Assembly: GCA_030949405.1 (NCBI GenBank)
Contig: JAUZSN010000002.1
Coordinates: 434,001-498,000 of the forward strand
DNA length: 64,000 bases
Source of the DNA: Methylococcales bacterium
GTDB taxonomy: Bacteria > Pseudomonadota > Gammaproteobacteria > Methylococcales > Methylomonadaceae
Direction of reading: 5' to 3'
Shown here piece by piece: positions 1 through 8,589 of this stretch; the stretch's first letter is position 1, and each line of letters starts with the position of its first letter. The position numbers were made by a program, and so were the translations under genes. The notes under the pieces are model-generated. The model made no database searches. It was not told the origin of the DNA and worked only from the letters and a program-made list of their open reading frames with translations.

Positions 1-116
1 TACCAAAAATTGAAGTTTTTAGGCGCGTAATAATGCGCCATGTGTTGGTTCCAGACTTTGTCCATTGACAAACGATCTAAAACCCAATCACCGCAAGCTG
101 TTATTTGTTTTTTCAT
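1..116 (-). CDS. petB: Cytochrome b of the bc1 complex, N-terminal fragment (runs off left edge)
   Basis: Only the first 38 codons are visible. They encode a polar N-terminus with the sequence VWNQHMAHYYAPKNFNFW, the conserved segment just before the first membrane helix of bacterial cytochrome b. The protein is the membrane core of the ubiquinol:cytochrome c oxidoreductase and carries the two b hemes. Its ATG (114-116) overlaps the TGA stop of the upstream Rieske gene in an ATGA arrangement, so the two are translationally coupled in a petAB(C) operon. The rest of the gene and any cytochrome c1 gene lie outside the window. Confidence 0.9.
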   Translation of the reverse strand, partial: MKKQITACGDWVLDRLSMDKVWNQHMAHYYAPKNFNFW

Positions 117-712
117 GCGTTTTCCTCCACAGTATCCTCGCCTATAATAATTTGAGTTTCTGTTATATAACGATAAGGGGGGATTTCAAGATTAGTCGGC
201 GCAGGAACACCCCGATAGACACGCCCCGCCAAATCAAATTTAGAACCATGACACGGGCAGAAAAATCCACCTTCCCAGTCATCCCCTAAGTCAGGCGGTG
301 CAATTTCAGGGCGAAACGTAGGTGAACACCCTAAATGCGTACATAAACCAACGGCAATAAAAATTTCAGGATTAATCGAGCGGACTGCATTTTTACTCAA
401 CTCAGGTTGAATAGATTCATTTGACGAGGGGTCTTCTAATAACGAATCCATCCCTTCTAAAATTTTTAACATGCGTGGCGGTCGGTTGAGAATCCATACA
501 GGTTTCCCGCGCCATGCAACTCGTAAAAGTTGCCCCGTTTCCAGTTTACTAATATCAACTTCGACGGGCGCACCCGCTGCCATGGCTTTACTGCTAGGCT
601 GCATTTGCGATAAAAAGGGAACAGCCAAATAACCTGTCCCTACCGCGCCTACAACGGTTAAAGCCGAAGTTAAAAACTGGCGTTTTGACGTATCGACGCC
701 TTCATTATTCAT
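113..712 (-). CDS. petA: Ubiquinol-cytochrome c reductase iron-sulfur (Rieske) subunit
   Basis: This is the Rieske 2Fe-2S protein of the cytochrome bc1 complex, which passes electrons from ubiquinol to cytochrome c1 on the periplasmic side. Counting from the upstream GTG at 721, the cluster-binding boxes CTHLGC and CPCHGS lie near residues 127-132 and 155-160. The N-terminus has a Tat-like KRQFL motif followed by a hydrophobic membrane anchor. I place the start at the ATG at 712 (199 aa). An AGGAG ribosome site lies at 721-725 with 8-nt spacing, whereas the GTG at 721 would overlap that site. The gene overlaps petB by 4 nt. Length and motifs are normal for the family. Confidence 0.95.
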   Translation of the reverse strand: MNNEGVDTSKRQFLTSALTVVGAVGTGYLAVPFLSQMQPSSKAMAAGAPVEVDISKLETGQLLRVAWRGKPVWILNRPPRMLKILEGMDSLLEDPSSNESIQPELSKNAVRSINPEIFIAVGLCTHLGCSPTFRPEIAPPDLGDDWEGGFFCPCHGSKFDLAGRVYRGVPAPTNLEIPPYRYITETQIIIGEDTVEENA

Positions 713-902
713 CTGCAACACTCCTAAATGTTAAGGGAATCTTCTAATTATTATAGCGATAAGGCTCAATGGTACCCTACCAACCTCGGTATTTGAAGGA
801 GTTATTAGCAATTGGTCAGGTAAAAATAGTTTTTTTATGCAAAAATGATTCCATAAAGAGGCTAACGGGTAAGAATTAGACAAACGTTTCAATTATTTAA
901 GA

Positions 903-1316
903 TTACTTTAAAGGTCGTCCCTTACCATCTTTATAAATATGGCCTGAAAAAATTAATACCGCCTCAATAAACCCCCACATGACACCGTAACCTTGGGTCG
1001 CTAGGGTTAAAATAATTTGCAGAACCCCAATCGTATAAAAACCTAAGTAAAAACGGTGCGCGCCAACCGCCCCTAATAAAAGCCCTAATAATGAAGCCAC
1101 CCAGCGTCTTTTAACAGGCCGATCATCCTTAACATAATCACCCACAAGCCCAATATCGCTTATTTCCCCCTCATTTTCAATAAAATCGACATCATCACCG
1201 ACCTTAAGAGGAACATTTGCACTCCAACTATCCAGATGGAATTCAAAAGATTTATCATCCGCTTTGATGATGCCTATTTGTTTGTCTTCATCGTAACTTT
1301 CTATGTGTCCGAGCAT
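903..1316 (-). CDS. TM2-domain membrane protein with an OB/cold-shock-like N-terminus
   Basis: The 137-aa protein has two parts. Residues 1-60 resemble a small OB or cold-shock-like fold (GHIESYDEDKQIGIIKADD, then a hydrophobic FHLDSW stretch). Residues about 69-130 form a TM2 domain: KRRWVASLLGLLLGAVGAHRFYLG, then a second hydrophobic helix ending in an EAVLIFSG segment. TM2 proteins are small two-helix membrane proteins of unknown function, and the OB-like part may bind nucleic acid or ligand. The gene stands alone on the minus strand. It is 27 nt downstream of cobT (start 1316, cobT stop 1344), so it could be read through from the uspA-cobU-cobT transcript. Confidence 0.75.
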   Translation of the reverse strand: MLGHIESYDEDKQIGIIKADDKSFEFHLDSWSANVPLKVGDDVDFIENEGEISDIGLVGDYVKDDRPVKRRWVASLLGLLLGAVGAHRFYLGFYTIGVLQIILTLATQGYGVMWGFIEAVLIFSGHIYKDGKGRPLK

Positions 1317-1343
1317 TCTCGCCTCTTTAGATTATTTGCAACG

Positions 1344-2384
1344 TTATTTTTTTGTTATCTGTGCTTGTTTAAAAGTCGCCATTTCATTATGAAGTTTGCA
1401 CGCCATTTGTAGGATGGGAATGGCAACAATTGCACCACTTGCTTCGCCAAGCCGCATGGATAAATCCAATAACGGTTTAACATTTAATTCATCTAAAATA
1501 ACTTGATGGGCTTTTTCTTCTGAGACGTGCGCATAAAAAAACCATCGTCTGGCTTGTGGATTAATTTGAATAGCAACTAACGCGGCTACCGTCGCAATAA
1601 AACCATCAATCAGGACGGGAAGCTGATTTTGAGCGGCGTAAATATACGCACCGACTAAGGCCGCAATTTCAGAGCCGCCTAAATGTTGTAAAACCTCTAA
1701 AGGCGTTCCTAAATTTTTTTTATGCTTTATTAAGGCTTGTCGAATGATATTCGTTTTATGTTTTATCATCTCTTCTGATAAGCCAGTCCCCGCGCCCGTT
1801 AATAATTTTGGGGTTTGTTTTAATAAGGCACAGGCGATGGCCGTCGCACTGGTGGTATTACCAATGCCCATTTCGCCACCAATAAATAAATCAGATTTTT
1901 TTGAAAGCGCGCGTAAAACGGCATTTTTGCCTGCAATCAGCGCGTGATCAAGTTGATCGGGATTCATTGCGGGACGATTTAAAAAATTTGCAGTGCCTTG
2001 CGATAATTTATCAACAATTAAATAAGGTACATCCAGCGTTTGTAACATCCCCACATCAATCGCTTCAAAATGAGCGCGAATAAATTTGGATAAGACATTA
2101 ACCGCCGCGCCTCCCGAGGTGAAATTTCTAACCATTTCAGCGGTAACCGCTTGCGGGAAGACCGAAATATTTTCAGCCGCAATGCCATGATCGCCAGCAA
2201 AGACAGAAACCCAAACACGATTTAACTTAGGCCGTTTAGTTTTTTGCATTCCTGAGAGGCGTATCGCAATTTCTTCCAGCCGTCCCAAGGATCCCTCTGG
2301 TTTTGTTAATTTTTTTTGATGCTGTCTGGATTGAGATTCATAATGTACATCGGGTTTTACGATAGGGTCTAATAACCATTCCAT
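1344..2384 (-). CDS. cobT: Nicotinate-nucleotide--dimethylbenzimidazole phosphoribosyltransferase
   Basis: CobT makes alpha-ribazole 5'-phosphate from nicotinate mononucleotide and 5,6-dimethylbenzimidazole in the nucleotide-loop branch of cobalamin synthesis. At 346 aa it has the usual family length. It has the characteristic GEMGIGNTTSATAIACALL segment and a C-terminal RLGEASGA motif whose Glu (about residue 314) corresponds to the catalytic base of the family. It starts one base after the cobU stop, which indicates co-transcription and coupling. No cobS or cobC is in the window, and I found no cobalamin riboswitch upstream of the group. Confidence 0.95.
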   Translation of the reverse strand: MEWLLDPIVKPDVHYESQSRQHQKKLTKPEGSLGRLEEIAIRLSGMQKTKRPKLNRVWVSVFAGDHGIAAENISVFPQAVTAEMVRNFTSGGAAVNVLSKFIRAHFEAIDVGMLQTLDVPYLIVDKLSQGTANFLNRPAMNPDQLDHALIAGKNAVLRALSKKSDLFIGGEMGIGNTTSATAIACALLKQTPKLLTGAGTGLSEEMIKHKTNIIRQALIKHKKNLGTPLEVLQHLGGSEIAALVGAYIYAAQNQLPVLIDGFIATVAALVAIQINPQARRWFFYAHVSEEKAHQVILDELNVKPLLDLSMRLGEASGAIVAIPILQMACKLHNEMATFKQAQITKK

Positions 2385-2385
2385 T

Positions 2386-2907
2386 TTATTTCAAAACCTG
2401 TGCTAAGCCAGCGGTTACAAGAATAACTTCATCACAACAGCGTGCTAATTGCTGATGTAAACACCCTGCTTCATCAACAAAACGCCGTGACATTTTATCA
2501 ATGGGGACAATTCCGTTTCCCACTTCATTGGAAACCAAAATAACATCGGCGTTTAAATCAGCAAGACAGTTTAATAACGCGTCTTTTTGTTGCTTGAAAA
2601 TTATTTCTTGTAATTCACCTACGTGATTAAATAAACTATTACTTAACCACAAAGTTAAGCAATCAACTAATAAACAATTGGTATTTTTTCCATGGGCTGT
2701 TAATACCGAAGCCAGTTCAATGGGTTCTTCTAAGGTTTGCCAATGCGAAGGTCTTCGATGTTGATGTTGCTGAATCCGTTGCTGCATTTCGCTATCACGT
2801 GCTTCACCTGTTGCGATATAAATCACATTTTTAGTCGATTTCATCGCTAATTGTTCCGCATAATGACTTTTCCCCGAACGCGCACCGCCTAGAATTAATC
2901 TAATCAT
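2386..2907 (-). CDS. cobU: Bifunctional adenosylcobinamide kinase / adenosylcobinamide-phosphate guanylyltransferase
   Basis: CobU (CobP) phosphorylates adenosylcobinamide and then activates it with GTP to give AdoCbi-GDP, the partner substrate of CobT's product. The P-loop GGARSGKS is at residues 6-13 of the chosen start. It is followed by family segments GEARDSEMQQRI, VDCLTLWLSN and VSNEVGNGIVP. I use the ATG at 2907 (MIRLILGG, 173 aa). The longer frame to 2958 would add 17 non-family residues that lie inside the uspA coding region. With the ATG at 2907 the gene overlaps the end of uspA by 8 nt, and cobT follows after 1 nt. Confidence 0.93.
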   Translation of the reverse strand: MIRLILGGARSGKSHYAEQLAMKSTKNVIYIATGEARDSEMQQRIQQHQHRRPSHWQTLEEPIELASVLTAHGKNTNCLLVDCLTLWLSNSLFNHVGELQEIIFKQQKDALLNCLADLNADVILVSNEVGNGIVPIDKMSRRFVDEAGCLHQQLARCCDEVILVTAGLAQVLK

Positions 2908-3340
2908 GATTGAGACGAACCGCCAAGACATCGCATTTGGCACGATGTAAAATGGCATTAGCGGTTGAACCTAATAATATCCGTAAGCCATGATGCGCAT
3001 GAGAGCCGATAACAATTAAATCGACTGAATTTTCATTAGCCGCCTTAATAATTTCATTGTGTGATGATCCCATTTTTACCCATTTCTGTTCGCTTTCAAG
3101 CTGTAAATCATGATTGAGCTCGTTTAATTTTTTTTTACTGGTGTCAATAAGAAGATCATCTAAACTGGTATACGGTAATTCCAATTCATAATTTAAACTG
3201 ACCAGTGATGCGGTATCAACAACATGTACTAAACTAAGTTTGGCTTGATAAAAATGGGCTAACGCTTTTGCTTTTAAGGCTACGTGATTTCCATGTTCAG
3301 AAAAATCAACCGCTACTAAAATATGTTGATAATCGCTCAT
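2900..3340 (-). CDS. Universal stress protein (UspA family)
   Basis: This is a 146-aa single-domain UspA-fold protein. It starts with the typical HILVAVDFSEHG strand and ends with VIGSHAHHGLRILLGSTANAI, the ATP-binding region of the family. The usual G-x2-G-x9-G-[ST] motif is degenerate because the second Gly is Ala (GSHA). ATP binding is therefore likely but not certain. A good ribosome site (AAGGAAAT) precedes the ATG at 3340. It is the first gene of the uspA-cobU-cobT group. I see no functional reason for the link to cobalamin genes beyond shared transcription. Confidence 0.88.
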   Translation of the reverse strand: MSDYQHILVAVDFSEHGNHVALKAKALAHFYQAKLSLVHVVDTASLVSLNYELELPYTSLDDLLIDTSKKKLNELNHDLQLESEQKWVKMGSSHNEIIKAANENSVDLIVIGSHAHHGLRILLGSTANAILHRAKCDVLAVRLNHD

Positions 3341-3500
3341 TTTATTTCCTTAAGTTATTAAGCTTATTTACAAATTCACTAATTTTCTCATTATAGCAAA
3401 GAAAACTATATTCATTAAGAGTTGAGATTTTAACCTAACGCTTCTTACTTTTTGAAAAAAATCAGTGACTACGGCTGATTTAAAAATATTTCATCATTGA

Positions 3501-3959
3501 TTGCTTTTTATTACGTATAAAACGATCAATCATGAGAAGACCGCTGCCACTGAAAGTAAAGGTAATCAACCCCCTTTAAAAGTAGTCTTAATACCTAATA
3601 AATCTTTAGCTAAAAGAGGGCTATCAATAGCCGAAGTCGTTTTTAAAGCGATGTATAAGGCGTTAAAAATAGGCGGTATTTTAGGGGTCGTTGAACATCG
3701 GGCTATGGCAGGTTCAGAACAAGATCCGAAAGCTATTTCTGGTTATGTTACTGAAGTTCATGTTATTAAATTAGCACAGCAAGCAGGGTTTGAATTATTA
3801 GATAAATCTGAAATAAATGCAAATAGAAAAGATAATACTCAGCACCCTAAAGGTGTTTGGACGTTACCACCCGCGTTACGCTTAAAAGAGCAGGATAAAG
3901 AAAAATATTTGGCGATTGGCGAAAGTGATCGCATGACATTGACGTTTATTAAACGTTAA
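3501..3959 (+). pseudogene. Truncated class I SAM-dependent methyltransferase (COG4798-like), C-terminal remnant
   Basis: From about residue 42 onward the 152-aa frame matches the C-terminal half of predicted methyltransferases of the COG4798 type. Visible segments are VFKAMYKALKIGGILGVVEH, SGYVTEVHVIKLAQQAGF, KSEINANRKDNTQHPKGVWT and YLAIGESDRMTLTFIKR. The N-terminal half with the SAM-binding glycine loop is missing. The first 40 residues do not look like the family and are probably read from rearranged DNA. It is followed by an inverted repeat and an IS630 fragment, which suggests decay after insertion or deletion. I treat it as non-functional, although a short protein could still be made. 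Confidence 0.75.
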
Positions 3960-3978
3960 ATAACGTCCATGTATTTGC

Positions 3979-4110
3979 CAATACCTTCGCCAATTTAGGT
4001 TTTGAGCCAGAATTTTTCAAAATCTAATATTTAGGTTCTAATAAAATCAAGTAGTTACAATATTAAAAAGTAGAGTTTCAACTTGCTTTATACGTTTGGC
4101 GAAGGTATTG
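3979..4110. repeat. 15-bp inverted repeat pair flanking about 100 bp
   Basis: CAATACCTTCGCCAA at 3979-3993 is repeated in inverted orientation at 4096-4110. The pair lies between the methyltransferase remnant and the IS630 remnant. It may be the ends of a small non-autonomous element or a scar of the IS, but I see no clear target duplication. Confidence 0.5.
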
Positions 4111-4317
4111 TACCTCAATAAGAGTACTCATTATTATGGGAAATGTAATCGCATTACGGCGAACAGGGAATATTTCAACCAACTGAGGAATACTGAATCC
4201 TTCTGCACTCAATAAAACTGCTTGCGCTCGCTGTCTGCACCGAGATATAGGATGCTTAAGATACATTTCTTGTCATGTCTGTTCTATTGCTTCTGTAATA
4301 GGGCTTACATATTTCAT
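4078..4317 (-). pseudogene. IS630-family transposase, N-terminal fragment with in-frame stop
   Basis: Reading from the ATG at 4317, the product begins MKYVSPITEAIEQT, then an in-frame TGA, then QEMYLKHPISRCRQRAQAVL and LLSAEGFSIPQLVEIFPVRRN. This is the helix-turn-helix N-terminus typical of IS630 transposases, which usually reads TLQEMY where the stop now is. After RRN the similarity ends, and the DDE catalytic domain is absent. It is a dead fragment with both a nonsense mutation and a 3' truncation. It matters mainly as a marker of past rearrangement next to the truncated methyltransferase. Confidence 0.75.
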
Positions 4318-4770
4318 ATATTTGAGACTAATAAAATTGAATAATTCACATTGTATCCTAATAATTAAAATATACGAAAACTTGTTATCAAGCACTTAAA
4401 ACAAGTTTAAAATAAAAAATGGAATTACGGCTATTTTACCTATGGATAACCTCAATAATCAAAGGGAGGAGGAGAACTTTATAAAAAAATTATATGAGTA
4501 TTTAATACTGCGGATTTGTCATCTTATAAGACTGATTCACTCCCTTTATAAAAATAAATACCCTTTAAAATAAATATTTTGAAAGTCACAATGTAAGACA
4601 AAACAAGTTTAAAATAAAAAAATCGAGTGAGTAAAAATTGAGCTATACACAGAATAAGACGAGAAATATATTTTGTTCGTTTAAAATACTGACTATCTCG
4701 TCTTATCAAAATCGAACCCAAATATCATGTAAAAAATAACAATCTATAGTGACGTTTCGACTGACTGGAA
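4318..4770. other. Gene-free AT-rich stretch with a 20+ bp direct repeat
   Basis: No convincing coding region is visible. AAACAAGTTTAAAATAAAAA occurs twice, near 4399-4418 and 4601-4620. The one short frame here (4524-4721) is AT-rich, lacks a ribosome site and resembles no known protein, so I leave it out. Confidence 0.5.
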
Positions 4771-5658
4771 CTATCTATGACTTCGTTGACGATAAAAAAA
4801 CTGATAACCTAAATAAGCACTTGCAAGTAACAGCATCCATAGACTAACCAACGGGCCAACTAAACCATCATAACTACTGACTAAATAAAGATACTCAGAT
4901 TGCTGGTTGGTATTAAAAAAATCTTTACTCACTTTTATTTGCCAAACCCAACTGGCATGGTACCCAATACATAAGCCTAAACTCTGTTTAACCTGTGTTC
5001 GGATAACAGCAAGAAACACCCCAACCATAAACAAGCCGATAAAAGCGGATAAAATATCAGGATTTAACCAGTTTGAAAACGCTTCGCCCAGTAATTTAAA
5101 ACCGCTACTAAACTGAACGTCTTCGTATGAAATAGGGGTTTTACTTTTTAAAAAGTGCAAGGCCGCATAGTAAGTTGAACTGATCCCAATCGCGGCGGCT
5201 ACGGCCATTTTTTTCCGAAGGCTCGTCAGTAAAAGTCCACGAAATAAAGGCTCTTCGGCAAATGAAATTAATAAGGCTAATAATAAGGCGATAGCGATAC
5301 GTTCAACGGCTTTTAAAATCGTCCAACTTCGACTGGTATCTATAACATGAACATCCAGCCCATACAGAACAATTAATAAGGGCAATAAAGTTAATACGCC
5401 TAAACCTATTCCTAAAAAAAGTTGTTTAAAAAAAATGGTTTTGGGGGCAAAGCCTATTTGATTCCACGACAGATTTAAATAATGACGCAAGGGAAAAAGA
5501 CTTAAAATTAAAAAAATAAGCGTGCCTTTGCTGACTAATTTTCGTAAGGGTAATAGATCGCCTGCGATCATTAAAATAAGATAACTAAGTACACAGGCAA
5601 TTAAGGCAAGAAAAATTAATAAGGCAAGAGGCGCGAGCGAATAACGTAAATAGTTCAT
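4771..5658 (-). CDS. CPBP family intramembrane glutamic endopeptidase
   Basis: The 295-aa protein has about eight hydrophobic helices and the three signature motifs of the CPBP (CAAX protease/Abi) family. These are EEPLFRGLLLTSLR (the EExxxR box) near residue 136, a YYAALHF segment with the second conserved His, and GYHASWVW near the C-terminus. Members are membrane-embedded proteases or prenyl-protein processing enzymes, and in bacteria some give bacteriocin self-immunity. The substrate here is unknown. It starts 18 nt downstream of yajQ, on the same strand, so the two may be co-transcribed. Confidence 0.85.
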   Translation of the reverse strand: MNYLRYSLAPLALLIFLALIACVLSYLILMIAGDLLPLRKLVSKGTLIFLILSLFPLRHYLNLSWNQIGFAPKTIFFKQLFLGIGLGVLTLLPLLIVLYGLDVHVIDTSRSWTILKAVERIAIALLLALLISFAEEPLFRGLLLTSLRKKMAVAAAIGISSTYYAALHFLKSKTPISYEDVQFSSGFKLLGEAFSNWLNPDILSAFIGLFMVGVFLAVIRTQVKQSLGLCIGYHASWVWQIKVSKDFFNTNQQSEYLYLVSSYDGLVGPLVSLWMLLLASAYLGYQFFYRQRSHR

Positions 5659-5676
5659 AGTTAGCTTAAAAATTAA

Positions 5677-6159
5677 TTAGTCACGAAAATTATCAAATTG
5701 TAACGGCACTTCAAAGGTTTCTGCTTTCAACATCGCCATCACTTGTTGTAAATCATCGCGTTTTTTCCCTGTTACTCGAACTTTCTCACCTTGAATGGCC
5801 GCTTGAACTTTGAGTTTTTTTGCTTTAATTAATTTAACTATTTTTTTGGCTAATAACGTTTCTATGCCTTGTTTTAATGTCGCCACTTGATAGGCTATTT
5901 TACCTCGAAATTGAGGTTTTTTTATTTCCATACAGGTTAAATCAACCCCTCGTTTAACCAATTTATTTTGTAAAATAATCGACATTTGTTCTAATTGAAA
6001 TTCCACTTCAGCGGTTAAGGTGATGTCATCCTCTTTGCGTTTAAAATGCGCATCAATGCCTTTAAAATCAAAACGTGTCGTTACTTCTTTATTCGCTTGA
6101 TCAAGGGCATTATTAACTTCATGCGAGTCGTATTCAGAGATAATATCAAATGAGGGCAT
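5677..6159 (-). CDS. yajQ: YajQ family nucleotide-binding protein (UPF0234)
   Basis: The protein begins MPSFDIISEYDSHEVNNALD and contains TTRFDFKGIDAHFKRKEDD, both diagnostic of the YajQ family. It ends with a QVMAMLKAETFEVPLQFDNF segment. YajQ proteins are small cytoplasmic proteins with two RNP-like folds that bind nucleotides, and some homologues bind cyclic di-GMP. I start at the ATG at 6159 (160 aa, standard length). Eleven further upstream residues to 6192 are possible in frame but do not belong to the family. The ribosome site is weak. Confidence 0.93.
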   Translation of the reverse strand: MPSFDIISEYDSHEVNNALDQANKEVTTRFDFKGIDAHFKRKEDDITLTAEVEFQLEQMSIILQNKLVKRGVDLTCMEIKKPQFRGKIAYQVATLKQGIETLLAKKIVKLIKAKKLKVQAAIQGEKVRVTGKKRDDLQQVMAMLKAETFEVPLQFDNFRD

Positions 6160-6563
6160 AATACCGTGTAAATTGTGAGAAAGACTTCGCACTATAAAGC
6201 ATCTTAAATAGATTGTCAGGCTGAAAAATAAAAAGTCGATTGTCCGAATTTAGGGAAACGTATTGTCGAAAATTTAACCACAAGACTATTTTGTAAAAAA
6301 CCTTAAAAAACAAATTATAGTTTTTTAACGCCATTATATTAAAACTTACGTTTATAATGACGCTTTCCTCTCCCATTTTTACGCTTTAATCCGAATCATA
6401 CGAGGGCGTAAAATTTTTTGAATGGGGTTTAATACCCATTCTTAAGCATTGGATGTTCGTTTATAACGATCAAATTAAGATAAGAGTTAAGCTGAGATCT
6501 AAGGGCTTTATTTTGTCTTAAAAAATCTTTAAATTTAAACCTTTAACTAAAAAAAATAATGAT
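6160..6563. other. Divergent intergenic region between yajQ and the YcxB-like gene
   Basis: About 400 bp without a supported gene. A 7-bp stem (GAATGGG at 6420-6426, CCCATTC at 6435-6441) with an 8-nt loop is present, but it lacks a T-run. The region should hold the promoters of both flanking genes. Confidence 0.45.
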
Positions 6564-7085
6564 ATGTTTGAAATTGAATACGAGTTACGCGAAGAAGATT
6601 TAGTGACGTTTAACGAAATGCGTTTAAAAAATAATACCGAGATACAAGCAACGTTGCGCAAAAATCGTTTATTTGTGCCTGCGGTGATGTTATTTATTGC
6701 GATGTTTTATTATCTTTATTACAGTGATTTAACAACGTCTCTTTATGTTACTTTCATCGCGGTGGGCTGGGGAGTGGTTTCACCTTATATTATTAAAATG
6801 GATATGCGCCGCCAAATTTTAGAGGGCTATGGTGAAGAGGAAAGAGAAGAGATTTTAGGGGAACATAAATTGGTGATTACCCAAGAGCATTTATTAGATA
6901 AAGCCCCTGGAGGTAAGCATAAATTTATGTGGGAAGATATGGTACGCGTCGAGTATGCGAATAAAGCCGTTTATATTTATAGTGATTTAGACAGTGCTTT
7001 AATTATTCCTGTGGAAACACTTAAAAGTGGTAATGTAGAAAAATTTGCAGAACAAGCTGAAAAAATGATTGAGCGTTTAAGTTAA
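6564..7085 (+). CDS. YcxB-like membrane protein
   Basis: The 173-aa protein has a short cytoplasmic N-terminus (EIEYELREEDLVTFNEMRLK), two adjacent membrane helices at about residues 36-76, and a soluble C-terminal half. That half contains the segment ITQEHLLDKAPGGKHKFMWE followed by VRVEYANKAVYIYSD. This is the layout of YcxB-like proteins, whose C-terminal domain has a PH-like beta pattern. Function is unknown. It is about 100 nt upstream of lpdA on the same strand. A TATAAT at 7137-7142 suggests that lpdA has its own promoter. Confidence 0.7.
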   Translation: MFEIEYELREEDLVTFNEMRLKNNTEIQATLRKNRLFVPAVMLFIAMFYYLYYSDLTTSLYVTFIAVGWGVVSPYIIKMDMRRQILEGYGEEEREEILGEHKLVITQEHLLDKAPGGKHKFMWEDMVRVEYANKAVYIYSDLDSALIIPVETLKSGNVEKFAEQAEKMIERLS

Positions 7086-7188
7086 AACTTACGTTCGCTA
7101 AAAACCAACCTTGATACAAAAAGCAGTCTACTGGCTTATAATAGTGGCTTTAAAAATACGACATTAAATAATAAATAGAGGCAAAAAA

Positions 7189-8589
7189 GTGAAAACAGAA
7201 GTTTTAGTCTTAGGGGGCGGCCCTGGAGGTTATAGTGCGGCTTTTAGAGCGGCTGATTTAGGCAAAAAAGTCACCTTAGTTGAACGTTATTCCGTTTTAG
7301 GCGGGGTCTGTTTAAATGTGGGCTGTATTCCCTCAAAAACGTTGTTACATGCCGCATCGGTTATTAATGAAGCAAAAGAAATTTCTGAGTATGGCATTAG
7401 TTTTGACGCGCCGAAAATAGATTTAAAAAAATTGAAGGCCACTAAAGATAAAGTCAGTAAACAGTTAACGACAGGGCTTGCAGGACTGGCTAAACAACGT
7501 AATGTTACGATTGTTCAAGGGTTAGGCACATTTTCATCCTCAAATACACTTACCGTTCAAGGGGCGGCCGTCACTGAAATTGAATTTGAACAGGCGATTA
7601 TTGCGGTGGGGTCTCAAGCGGTTAAAATTCCGTCCTTTCCTAATGAGGATTCCCGCTTAATGGATTCGACCGATGCCTTAGCTTTGGATGATGTTCCTGA
7701 AAAATTATTGATTATTGGCGGTGGAATCATTGGTTTAGAAATGGCCACGGTTTATGATGTCCTAGGCAGTCAAATTAGTCTTGTTGAAATGCAAAACCAA
7801 ATTATTCCAGGGTGTGATAAGGATTTAATTCGTCCTTTAATGCAAAAAATAAAAAAATCCTACCAGAAAATTTTACTTTCTACGGCGGTTGAAAGTATTG
7901 AAGCCTTAGATGAGGGTTTAAAAGTAAGTTTTTCAGGGGATAAACATGAGGCTGAAATTTTTGATAAAGTGTTAGTTTCAGTCGGTCGTCGCCCTAATGG
8001 ACATTTAATCTCGGCGGATAAAGCAGGGATTGACGTTGATGAACGCGGGTTCATTAAGGTTGATTTACAACAGCGTACTAACGTTAGCCATATTTATGCC
8101 ATTGGGGATGTCGTTGGAAATCCTATGTTAGCGCATAAAGCCGTTCATGAAGGTAAAATTGCCGCCGAAGTGATTGCTGGGCATAAGTCACAATGGCAAG
8201 CCCTCACCATTCCATCAGTTGCGTATACAGATCCTGAAATTGCATGGATGGGGTTAACTGAAAATGAAGCAAAAGCGCAGGGTATTGACTATGATAAAGG
8301 CGCTTTTCCTTGGGCAGCCAGTGGTCGCGCTTTAAGTATGGGTCGAAAAGAAGGTCTTACAAAAATTTTATCAGATAAGGAAACAGGACGCATTTTAGGC
8401 GCAGGAATGACAGGCGTAAATGCAGGGGAATTACTTGCCGAAGCGGTATTAGCCTTGGAAATGGGCGCGTGTGTTGATGATATTGCACTCACGATCCATG
8501 CGCATCCCACACTCTCTGAAACCTTTGCCTTTGCCGCAGAAATGATTGAAGGTTCAATTACTGATTTAATGCCACCGAAAAAGCGATGA
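7189..8589 (+). CDS. lpdA: Dihydrolipoyl dehydrogenase (E3)
   Basis: This FAD-dependent enzyme reoxidises the dihydrolipoyl groups of 2-oxoacid dehydrogenase complexes. Residues 9-14 give the FAD-binding GGGPGG, and the redox-active cysteines are C41 and C46 in GGVCLNVGCIPSK. A second Rossmann motif GGGIIGLE binds NAD, the AIGDVVGNPMLAHKA segment is typical, and the C-terminal HAHPTLSE gives the catalytic His-Glu pair. The start is a GTG at 7189 preceded by AGAGG at 7177-7181. It overlaps the next gene by 4 nt. It lies about 16 kb from aceE-aceF, with the accessory island between them. Confidence 0.96.
   Translation: MKTEVLVLGGGPGGYSAAFRAADLGKKVTLVERYSVLGGVCLNVGCIPSKTLLHAASVINEAKEISEYGISFDAPKIDLKKLKATKDKVSKQLTTGLAGLAKQRNVTIVQGLGTFSSSNTLTVQGAAVTEIEFEQAIIAVGSQAVKIPSFPNEDSRLMDSTDALALDDVPEKLLIIGGGIIGLEMATVYDVLGSQISLVEMQNQIIPGCDKDLIRPLMQKIKKSYQKILLSTAVESIEALDEGLKVSFSGDKHEAEIFDKVLVSVGRRPNGHLISADKAGIDVDERGFIKVDLQQRTNVSHIYAIGDVVGNPMLAHKAVHEGKIAAEVIAGHKSQWQALTIPSVAYTDPEIAWMGLTENEAKAQGIDYDKGAFPWAASGRALSMGRKEGLTKILSDKETGRILGAGMTGVNAGELLAEAVLALEMGACVDDIALTIHAHPTLSETFAFAAEMIEGSITDLMPPKKR

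Noticed and set aside
3341-3500. Cobalamin riboswitch upstream of uspA-cobU-cobT
   Set aside because: I could not see the conserved B12-box or the needed stems, and the space is short.
4524-4721. 65-aa minus-strand frame
   Set aside because: AT-rich, no ribosome site, no family resemblance.
6146-6376. 76-aa minus-strand frame upstream of yajQ
   Set aside because: Overlaps the yajQ start and has no domain or ribosome site.
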